In this document: positions 24,046 through 33,900 of the stretch, piece after piece | How the letters are laid out: each line of letters starts with the position of its first letter | Position numbering within the stretch: position 1 is the stretch's first letter | Source: Nemertoderma westbladi | Taxonomy: Eukaryota > Xenacoelomorpha > Nemertodermatida > Nemertodermatidae | DNA length: 64,000 nucleotides | Assembly (NCBI GenBank): GCA_032718475.1 | Contig: JAUCBJ010008070.1 | Coordinates: 1-64,000, forward strand | Reading direction: 5' to 3' | The notes under the pieces: generated by a model | The model's database searches: none | Told to the model about the DNA's origin: nothing | The model's input: only the letters and a program-made list of their open reading frames with translations | Made by a program: the position numbers and the translations under genes

Positions 24046-24098
24046 TGGCCTCGTGGTTGTAGTCTCGGCTTCCGCCTCGAGGTCCCAGGTTCGAATCC
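24046..24098 (+). promoter_or_regulatory. tRNA-like Pol III A and B boxes, unit 3
   Basis: The motifs are identical to units 1 and 2: A box at 24046-24056 and B box at 24088-24098. Confidence 0.7.
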
Positions 24099-24101
24099 GA
24101 C

Positions 24102-24144
24102 ACCACGCTGATGAGACCCAGTAAGGTCGAAACGCGTACGTGGT
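24102..24144 (+). ncRNA. Type I hammerhead ribozyme, unit 3
   Basis: The 43-nt core is identical to the other two. Predicted cleavage is after 24138, which gives a 417-nt monomer from the unit 2 site. Confidence 0.9.
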
Positions 24145-24377
24145 TTGGAGAGATATGAGATATTAATTTCAAGAAAAATTACGCGATTACTAAATTTGTA
24201 CACTACCCGGTTAAAAAGTACGCATGTGATGGGATTAGTCCTACAATTGCGCCAATAAAAAAAAAAAGATAAGTTATTTTCGGTAAAATAAACTTATCCT
24301 TCGAGGTTAAGACCCCTAGATCCCTTCTTATAATAAAATGTATAGTGCAAGTATCTGAGCTATTGTTGATCTATTTG

Positions 24378-25383
24378 TCGAGGCTTTCACAGGCGGGCTG
24401 ACAATCCACTAACGATTGTCCCCAGGCGCTAACTTAGCATCTGCTAAAAAGAGGTTCGTTTATGTAGTTCTTGTGAGCACTATTAAACGCCTCGGGATAC
24501 CTGCCACAAGGCAGGAGCATTCACGTATATTTGTATATTTATATATTATTTAATGTATATATCTATATCGTATAATCAATTACTTTGGGTGTGTAAGTTT
24601 CGGCACTATAAATTGCTTCAAGGGAATAATGCACTATGCACGTGCAAACTGTTCCGTTATGTTGTCTGCGGACAAGTGTACGTGTGACTTATTTATATTG
24701 CAAGTAGGATGCTACATGGGATCTAGTGCGTGGTAAGCGCACAACTTACTTGTACTGGACACATTGCGATATTGAATGTATTATAGTTGCATGTTGGGGA
24801 ATAATATTGCAGTATTGCGGACACATACACTCACTCTACAAATGAACCGAATCTACTGCAGACAGGTTACAGTTATCACTTACCGGGTGGAAGGCAAAGT
24901 AGTGTGATCCTGAGTCTTGTATTCATGAATAATGCAATGCAATAATAATAACTATAATATGATGATAAGATTTAATGCGCACAGCAAGTATAATGTGCGT
25001 ACAGCCAGTTACAATATGTACAACAAGTATGTGAACATTAAGGTAAAATTTCATAGATCCGTGCTAACCACACGAACCTCTGTATGGTTACAAGCCTCAG
25101 ATGTTAAATGGTTAGGCCTGCTATTACACGAAAAACATTCGATTATTATACAGTTCAAATGGGAACAGCCAATAAGGCGTAAGAATTCCAGAAAGTGTGA
25201 CAACCAATAAGAGTCCAGTACTATGATAATCGATGCCGGGCAACGGATAAACAAGGTATGGCACATGATGGCACATCGATGGCGTATGGCACAGATTGGA
25301 CATAAAATATTGTGCACATAAATATTGAATAGTTCTCTGATAAAATATAAGATTTCAATATAAAGTTAGCGTGTTCATCAAAA
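24378..25383. mobile_element. Unidentified 1.0 kb insertion in the LINE RT, TSD CTATTTG
   Basis: The direct repeat CTATTTG lies at 24371-24377 and 25384-25390. Without this segment and the hammerhead array, the LINE RT reads through in frame (…GFRPN joins RSTIAQIL), which fixes the borders. The interior starts TCGAGGCTTTCACAGG and ends GTGTTCATCAAAA. No terminal inverted repeats, poly(A) tail or coding sequence are clear. It could be a non-autonomous element of unknown class. Small ORFs inside are probably chance. Confidence 0.7.
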
Positions 25384-25390
25384 CTATTTG

Positions 25391-26087
25391 GTCGAAATCC
25401 GTTTTGGCATTTACGCAGTAGTTTCTCTATGTGAGGCATAATCCTATATAGAATCATTTTATTGTATATTTTGGCAGCTACCACAAGCAGACAGCTCCAA
25501 CGATAGTTTGTTGGTATACTGATGTCTCCTTTCTTGGGGAGAGGCTTTAGTTGACCTTTAGTCGAAATTGGTGGTGGCTTTTCCCCTTTTAACATCCGGT
25601 TGCAAACATTCAATATGGTCTGTTTAGCACTCCTGTTTTCCATACCTACGCGGGATTTCATCTAATCAACTCGCTTTATTATTGGACATGCTTTTTTTAA
25701 TGCTTCTTTGGAGTTCGGCAGGTGTGAAGTCCCCTGTTTCTATAGGTAGTGTCTTGTCATATATTTTCCTTGTAGGGCTGATCTCGATGTTTGGTGGCTG
25801 CCCAAGCAAGTTGCTGAAGTGATTTTTCCACTTCCCTTTTCCACTTAGCTGATTCCTTGTTGGCTGTTATTATATTCTGGTATATTGAATCGGTGGACTG
25901 TTCTTCATCCATTGACTGAAGTGCTTCAAAGCGGTTTTGAACCTCTACTGTGTGAGCATCCTTTACTGCATTGTCAGTTCTGAGTTTCTCCCAGTCATAG
26001 TTGATTTGCTTGCTTGTCCTGGGTTTGCTGGCTCTCAACTGAGTCTGATCTCCGTAGTCACAATTCTGTGGTCCGAACCTATTACTG
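25391..26087 (-). pseudogene. RTE-like LINE: post-endonuclease linker and RT N-terminus
   Basis: The minus strand encodes GSDHRIVTTEIRLS (end of the endonuclease, with the conserved SDH) around 26040-26087. A linker with SKQINYDWEKLRTDN follows, and then the RT fingers (PLPKKGDISIPTNYR, KCQNGFRPN) from ~25661 to 25391. At least two frame breaks occur between these blocks. Confidence 0.8.
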
Positions 26088-26585
26088 TAGGTTGAACGAC
26101 GCCAATAGGCCTACGGTTATTATTATTTATTTCGTACGCTGGCATGCAGCCAGGAACAGAGTAAAGTAAAGAGAGGAGACAAAAACCACGAAATAATACA
26201 GAGAAGGCAAAGATATTATCTAATATATTATATATTATATAATATTTATATATATTATATATATATATATATGACAACACATGACAAACGCCGAGCTTTA
26301 TGGTACAATACCACCTGTATCAACCACCCTCCGTGAACGCAGACGCAGAAGTAAAGACGAGGTCATACCAGATCTACTTTTCTGGCAACCAACTCATGGA
26401 AGGCGTAGTCATGGACGACCGGCCATAACATATATAGATCAACTTGAAAGGGATACTGAACTTGGGAGAAACGAAATTACGACAACTATGGAGAATCGGG
26501 AAGCCTGGAAGGATCACATTTCCACTGTCCGAGTTCGCTCGACCTAGTAGTAGTATAAATATATATATATTATATATTTATATTT
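26088..26585 (+). mobile_element. AT-rich rearrangement carrying an inverted LINE 3' fragment
   Basis: This segment replaces or interrupts the endonuclease C-terminus of the surrounding LINE. It holds a (TA)n tract (~26215-26272). It then carries, on the + strand, a LINE C-terminal fragment (TNAELYGTIPPVSTTLRERR … GRPAITYID) closely related to 21953-22240 but in the opposite orientation, with a ~24-bp deletion. The fragment ends in CCTAGTAGTAGT, followed by another AT tract. No clear TSD is seen. Confidence 0.7.
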
Positions 26586-26589
26586 GGTT

Positions 26590-26848
26590 CCATTAGGGTA
26601 TTGAAAGGTCCATAGCTTCCCCCTACTCTTTTCGAATGTGTTGTTTGTTGGTATCAATTCACATTCCTCCATTAGGTCTAAAAGTAAGTACCCATTTCTG
26701 TTAGAACTGGTGTTAGGTGTAACCCTTGATGTCTTCTGGGCCAATTTGCGCATTCAGGTCACCAGCAATGACTTTAACATTGTGTTTCGGAATGTCCTTT
26801 ATAAGTCCAGTCAGATCTTCATAAAACTTGACTGCTTGTTCTGGCTCT
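26590..26848 (-). pseudogene. RTE-like LINE endonuclease, C-terminal half
   Basis: Minus-strand translation in two frames gives KVIAGDLNAQIG (endonuclease core motif, ~26740-26775) and LWTFQYPNG. A frameshift near 26754 separates them. The right end meets the BEL element's TSD TAGGT. Confidence 0.8.
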
Positions 26849-26853
26849 TAGGT

Positions 26854-28096
26854 TGTTCGCGCTTTCAGACCTTTGGCAGTTTAACCCACCAAATTAAGAT
26901 GTCTTCTAGATATTAAATCAGTTTTTAGTCTATGACACGTATTTGATTCACTACACTAGTCGAAACCAATCCGTGCGCGACCATTCACCCGCTGGATATT
27001 CCCGGGAGATTGGGTTCGACGGTTTAATTTTGTTGCTATGTAAGCCTAATGTATTATTCGACTGACAGTATTATATAATCTCTGACAATATTATTTACCT
27101 TCGGGAATATTAACAGTTCCTTTAGGACGTGGCGCTTTAACTATATAAACAGAGTTATGACTTAAACTACTCACAACGATATGGCTTAATTATAATTCAC
27201 ATATATGGCGCATTCTTTAGGAATTGCTTCTTTAACAGACTCACTCATACACAATGCTGCACAATACTGCACACTAATCTGCCAATCTTCACTGATTTTA
27301 GTCACATATAAAAGGAACACAGGCTGACTCATGTAGGGTCTATCAAATAACATTGGATTCACTTCAAACCACTTCAACATAAGTCACAATCGTTTATCTG
27401 TAACCCTTCTCTCTTACCTTCGGTATATCAAGAACATTGGGTTTCGGGGTTGTTTATCGTTATTCCAAATATAATAATTCATCAACCATATTATGAAGAA
27501 CTGACCGCAAATAGCAGTATAAAACAACAACTGAACACTGATTGTTACGAGTTTGCAATGTTTCAGCAGTCAGGATGTATGATCAGTTAGCAGTAGTCTT
27601 TAGGTATGTTAAATTGCAGTTAAAGGATATATGCCCTTTATAATTAAACCTACTAGTGTACGACTAAAACAGTAAAGCACAAAATACTTCCAAGCCGTTC
27701 TTTCTTTGGCTCAAGACTGAATGTAAACACTGCACATAGGCATTGCGTCATTTCTCGGAAATTTTCTGTACAAGGAGCCACAAAAACGCTCTCATTGGCT
27801 GACTGAACTGAGAGACGCCGTAGAACAAAGGAAATCAACACGTATGAATGTCAGCTGTTAACCGTAGTCATAGTAACTACTGTTCAAGAGTAGCTATCAC
27901 CCCTTTGCGTCACGAATTGCCATAGAATCATAAAATATGCCTTTCACAGTACACATACGGAGGAAATAGGTCTTAGATCCTCTAAAAACACCGATACAGC
28001 AATAATACGGTCTCTTACACTTATTAAATCAACTACAGAGTATTTTAATGTAAAAGATAATAAAAATAACGGGGCAATTCAGCAAAGGCTTTTACA
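26854..28096 (-). repeat. BEL-like 3' LTR
   Basis: On the + strand it starts TGTTCGCGC and ends GGCTTTTACA. It matches 38098-39341 except for one inserted base near 27413. The minus-strand ORFs within (27186-27380, 27653-27841) recur in the other LTR and are not genes. Confidence 0.95.
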
Positions 28097-30904
28097 CCGC
28101 TCCCAGAAAATGGGATTTTCAGTCTATAAAATATAAAAATCACAGTTTCTAAAACATAACGATACTCTAAACAGTTAGTCTTTCTTACGCAGACGGCGTT
28201 TACGCAGTTTTTTGAGGCTAGCAAGAGTCTTTTTCTCTTTGGGGGGAGCCACTTTACTAGGAGGGCCATAACTCCTGGGTGAAGGGTGCAATATGATTGC
28301 ATCAGAAGGTGTAGGATTGTGGTCGAGGTATCTGCCGTTTCGATATGCTTCTCCTCGAGCTGATTTTCCTCCGCTCGTAGCTGGATACGTTCATCCAAAA
28401 ACTCTCGCAGAGAATAGGATCGTCCAAGTTCGATAACTTCTTAGAGATTCTGGATTTCCCAATTGAATTGAGATAAGGCCAATTCGTTTATCGATTGGAC
28501 TCACTGGTATAACTTACGTTTATCTGAACAAACGCAGGTTTCCTTTTTGATCTTTATAAAATAGCGTTTAACTCGTTTCGTACAACGCTCTCCTTCACCG
28601 TGATGAGGGGTTGTATCGCGTTAAACGTGGACGACCATACGGTTGGATAGTGATATTAGGTGTCCGCGTCACAATCTGGCTAGGTAAGATGGGCGGCTAG
28701 CTAGAAATCACTGCCGGAGTGTTACCGATTAATTGTTAGGGTAGCACTAGATCTTTGAACAGTGAATACAGTCCGCGAGGATCCGCGACACCACCAAGAT
28801 CGCAGGTCTGAGGTCCAACTAAGGAATGAGGAGGTTTGACCGAGTATTCCGGGACTCTGATCGTAGGTTTACTCCAGGATCGTTCGAGCCGAGTGAGCAT
28901 AGGTGATACGTCAACAAGTTTCGGTTTACGTGGATGTTTATGTCTTTCCGTTTATTAGTTGGGTCTAGGGCATTTATCGTAATAATACCAAAGACGCACG
29001 TCTGATGGGGTAAACGCGGGCGATATTTATTTGTTGTTACAATGCTTCTATCAAGAATTCCAAATATACGTTGGAGTCACCGCGTCCATTTGTTTCTTAA
29101 GTGTCTTTTCTTTCGAGTCGATTTCGAATAGAATTTTCGCATTCGAATTTCCGTTTATGGTTCCGACTCCGCTGGGCAGGATATATAGTCGACATAGTCC
29201 GTATTGTGTAAATCGATAGGATGACAAGACCATCTTCTATCAACTCCGTCATATCTGCTATATATGAGTTTATCCACATTATAATGAGTTTATATTTAGG
29301 CGAGCGGGCGTCGCTGCCTACCCCAATCAACCCCGGACAGTACGAGATACTCAGCGCCGATGTGTCGTCGCCGCTGTACTTTCGCCAACGACGTAGCCGC
29401 ACAACGACAACGACAACCGACACAAGTCACTCGACTGTCCGTCCCAAAGACTTAGATGTACTTCAGGTTTTCCTTGGAGAGTTAGGTTACTTTTACGATT
29501 GCGACTAGCTACTGTAAACACACCTTAGCAGTAACATTCACCTATAAACTCACAAATACCACACACACAACTTGTCACAAATTACACACATTCGGGCCAT
29601 TTGTCCGTTAGTCAATGCCTTCCAGAATGTCACTGTAATATTATGTATCCTTGGATACTATCAGTGCACTATTTATTCCCTATGCTATTCAATGGGACAA
29701 GCTTTCTATTGTTCTTTTAACTCAATTCTAATTCTAGCGTGGTTGTTGCTATGGTGACATTATGCAAAGCTAGCGGTAGAATTAGGGTGATTCCAATGCA
29801 TACAGATCTGGGATGTTATTTAATAGTAATTCTTTAATAGTCAATGTCCTGTTTATACATGACTTTACGAATTTTATCGGCTATTAACTATGTTTGGGAA
29901 ACTTTCACACACTCATACGCATGATAAGATAAATCTCCGCTCCCTTGATCTATTAATTAATGGAATTTTGGGAACTTTATAAATTGCGTAAAAATGGCAA
30001 TTTATTAAATTCATTAAAAGGCATGAATTTAAATTGATTCCCTGAAATTTTATTATTTGATAATTAAATGGACATATTTGGATTCCAGAACATGTCTGGG
30101 GACACAAGATCCTTAATTCTATGACAATTGTCTTTTTAAGAATATCGGTAAATACTACGATATCTTAATTGACTAGAATTATTGAAGGATCTGAATTTTA
30201 CAGATTTTGATTGATTAGATTTTGCAAATATTAATTAATTAATATTTGAGATGGGCACCGATTTATTCCAGAACTTGTCTGGGGACGTTAACCACTGATT
30301 CTAGAATTTGTCTTTCAAGTATATCGGTGGGTGCCGCGATATCTTAATCGACTAGAATTACAGATGGTCAAAGGGTTTAACAGATTTATTTTGCGTTATA
30401 CGCTACTGTTAAAGGGGACATCACGCTACTATATGTATTATTTAATATACGGTATGAGAGCAATATCGCACGAAGCAATGTCAGTGTGAAGAGGCAAGTC
30501 GTTTCCAAGGTCTACCCAGAGCTTGGTTTAACCGAGACACGAGGATCTGAACTTTGCATTCCTAATACTCTGCCTACCAATAATACTTAAATATAGTAGT
30601 GGCTTTATTGTACTTTAATAAGTACGGACATTTCATCTTACTGTAGTTACGTATTTATAATAGAATACGAGCAGTAAGGAAAGAGAAAAATAATTATTTC
30701 TCGCCGTCGCACTAAATATAATATAAGTAATCGCGTACGTAATAAACACGAATATATTGCACTATTCTACAAAATAATCGCTAAATAATATTCTACTAAA
30801 TTAAATAAAACGATTATAATAAAATTACATAGTAATACATACATAAATATAAAAATAATAAAATAATATAAAATAATAGAGTCACACACCCACTCCATAT
30901 GTTT
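28097..30904 (-). other. BEL-like element, non-coding region 3' of the ORF
   Basis: This 2.8 kb lies between the Gag-protease stop and the 3' LTR, where RT and integrase would normally lie. No integrase motif is recognisable. Near the LTR (28180-28300) the minus strand can encode a basic tail (KKLRKRRLRKKD) that could be the last residue of a lost Pol, but this is weak. A G-rich tract (TTCTGGGAGCGG) next to the LTR may act as the polypurine tract. Confidence 0.5.
30055..30370. repeat. Imperfect ~180-bp tandem duplication in the BEL-like 3' region
   Basis: Two diverged copies share ATTCCAGAAC followed by TGTCTGGGGAC, a TTGTCTTT motif, TATCGGT and GATATCTTAAT (about 30075-30180 and 30265-30362). 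No function is evident. Confidence 0.65.
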
Positions 30905-33900
30905 TTAAGTTATGGAGTCCCTAGATGTTTGAAGGATTAGGGAGGTGGTCGTGGGATGAGAATCTTGCCTTCCACAGTTTCCGGAGAGTCCTCCATTCCC
31001 TTCCGGTAAACACAAACGACCGACTGGGTGATTGAGTCGCTGCATCCTGAATACAATTCCAGGTTTCCTCTTCGTCCTGGAATAGTGACGATAGAAACAT
31101 CGCTCAAAGTATATGACGGCGTCACAAAGCCGATTCCAGGAGCTATAGTGGTCCGTCGCTCTCTGCAGGAGAGGTGAGAGTCCCTGCGAGACGTCTGATG
31201 TTCCAGAGCTCCAATCGCTCTCTCTGATCTTCATGAAGGATCCACTCGCGGAGGGGAGGCCCAGATCCACGGCGTCGTCCCTGGCAACATGTAATACCGA
31301 CAGATCTATCCCGGGTTCAAATAACTCCGATCCACACGTCCGGGTTTCAGGTTCGACTTTCTCCGCTCCCTTGGCTGGTATAATCTCAGTCGGAGTAAGA
31401 TGGGGAGGCCATTCATTCTCCTTACTCAGGAAGTCGGGTTCACCTAATCGGTCTGTAGTATCTGTCAGTTCTTGAGGAGTTGCTCCTCTGGAAGCGATGT
31501 CAATTGGATTAAACTTCTTGGGGCAATATCTCCATTGATCTACATTGGAGCTAAGATTGTCATTATCTGCGGAGTGTGGTGTTCCCTCAGTTGGGTCGTC
31601 TCCCTCACTAGTATCATCTTCCCATTCACTCACCTGGCAGACGCGATCTTGAAGCAGTCTTTCCCTGAGCGTTCTACGGGAAGGTCCAGTAAGGTACCAA
31701 CCTACTCTAGTTCTTACCGCATAGGTCTGTAATGGCTGCGGTTGAGCAGGTCGTTTCTCTAATGTCTCCAGCGCCTCATGCGCGTTTTGGCCGATGAGTA
31801 TTTGCACTCCAGGATAATCAGTCTGGAATCGAGGTATGTTAAGATGTTGTATGCTCTCATCCTCGTCCCAATTATAAAGATCTGCTTGAGTAGTAGCGAA
31901 GTTCTTTATAGCCACCATTTTCACTGACCTTATGCTGTGTTCTCCTAGTTCGTCTTGTGGGGTGGACAACGCGCCTACATAATAATCAGCTGTTATTGTA
32001 GATTTCCAAACTTGCATAATGCCAGACATGTTGAGCTTAGTTTGGAACTTGGGCTGTCCAGCAAATATATCTTCGGCTAGCTCTTTATCGATGAATGTTC
32101 CTGTGCTACCGGAGTCCAGGAGGGCGTTCACTATATAGCTCTTCTGAGGTCCGTGGACCCGTAACTGGACTACAGGAAATTCTCGGATTCCTATATTGGA
32201 AGTTGGCGCTTTCCAAGATGGTTGTTGATCGGAAGTAGTTAAGGTAAGGTCGCTGTCTGTGTCTTTCTCATACACGAGTGCTCGATACACTGCGGTGGTG
32301 TTTATTAGGTAACAGGATTCGTTTTGGTCGGAGAACTCGTCCGTATAGAATCCTTCCATCTCAGATTGATCAGTGTCGTTCACATCACTGAATTGGACAT
32401 GTAGTTCGGACTCACTTACCTGACTCGGGCTGTTTCGTTCGAATTCCGTGTGCAACAAGATATGATGTTTTGCGCCGCACTTTGCACACCTTGCGTCGGA
32501 GTTACAGGTTCGCCGTTGGTGTCCTCGTCTGAGGCAATTATAACACAACCGCTTATCCCACATGACTTCACGTCTATCCTTTAGTGATTTCCTCAGGAAT
32601 TTATCACACGCATTTAAACGGTGGGGCCCGTCGCACAGCACGCATTTCGGCTTGATGTTACTTACTTTAACCTGTGCTATGTGGTGCACACTTGTTCTTT
32701 CCTCGGGCTTTCTCACCTGAATTCTTTTAGGAGACGTAGGAAGGGTTTTTTGTACCGGTTCCCTTCTGTCATTGGGTCGAGACTCGGATTTACTTACCTG
32801 ATCTTTAGGCATTTTATTGACATAGTAAGATCTGTCAGTGTCTTTCCCACTGTCCTCTCCTTGAGAAGTTTGGCTTTCACCGTCGTCGGTATAACATACT
32901 GGTGTTACCCTTCTCCTAGAAACGGGTTTCTCACTTACCTTGTTTTCCAATGTCTTCTCTCTGGACTGCCTTAGGAGCTGTAATTTCACTTCTCCATCTA
33001 AGAATGACATGAGATCAGCCATGGTAGGGTCTCGTCGTTGTTGTTCCATCATATATAACACCTTCTTGTCCCAGCGTGTACCTACTCCACCCTTGGGCAA
33101 AGTAGATGCTAAGGCTCTTACAACCATAGAATTCTGGTATTCATGAGACTTACCTAACCAATCTAGTTGTCTACAGATCTCCTGAATTTCATCGGAAAAC
33201 TCGATAATTCCGCTACTAATAAACTTTCGGGGCGCTACTAACTTTGCATACAAGTACCCAGCGATATTATTCCTATTACCATACCTGATGTTTAGTGTAT
33301 CCCAAACTTGTCTTAATCCGTCTGGATGTCCAATAAACTTTAACGCCATTAACTTGGGAGATCCTTCCAAGCACTCGATGAGGTATCTAAGTTTTTCTCC
33401 ATTAGATAGTACAGAGTTCTGTATGTTATCTTTATAATATTCATTAAAAGGTAACCATTTCATCTCATCTCCATTGAACTTGACGATCTCTCCAACCTTT
33501 ACCGCTTGCCTGGCTTCGGTTCTAGCCATTTGACGCGTAAAACTTTCTTGGGCCATCGTGCTATTTAATATCGAGTTATCGGTATATAAATTTCTCGGAT
33601 TATGATCAGTTCTATAGGGAATATCATTATCAACAGGTCTATAATTACCCTTAATAGGGTTCACTATAGGAGTTTCTACTTCGCTAGCAGTGTATATGCG
33701 TGTAGGCTCCACACCTTGCGCATGCAATACTTCAGACCTAACAGGTTGACACATTGTTACAGAGGGTGGTGGTATACCCTTTTGGGTATTTACTAATTTA
33801 TCGCGTTCAAGCGCGATACTTTGCTGCACTTCTTGCAACTCTAGCCTACTTTCCCTTACTGTGCCCTTGAATTGCAGGACAGTCTCCTGCATCTGCCTGA

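Larger units (their letters stand above)
23054..24342 (+). mobile_element. Tandem hammerhead-ribozyme element (retrozyme-like), ~3 units of ~418 bp
   Basis: Three head-to-tail units are spaced 419 and 417 bp apart, flanked by the 9-bp direct repeat TAGTGCAAG (23045-23053 and 24343-24351). Each unit has, in order, an A-box-like TGGCCTCGTGG, a B-box GGTTCGAATCC, a 43-nt type I hammerhead core, a ~190-bp body, an A-rich run, and a terminal region ending ATAATAAAATGTA. Unit 1 lacks ~60 bp after TCGAGGTTA. The structure resembles published metazoan retrozymes, small non-coding elements copied through circular RNAs. ORFs in the units (for example 23562-23975, minus) are repeat artefacts. The array interrupts the RT of an older LINE. 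Confidence 0.9.

Noticed and set aside
23143-24203. Minus-strand ORFs of 74-137 codons
   Set aside because: They are antisense to the hammerhead element units and repeat with the unit period.
27186-27841. Small minus-strand ORFs duplicated at 38430-39086
   Set aside because: They lie within the two LTRs of the BEL-like element.
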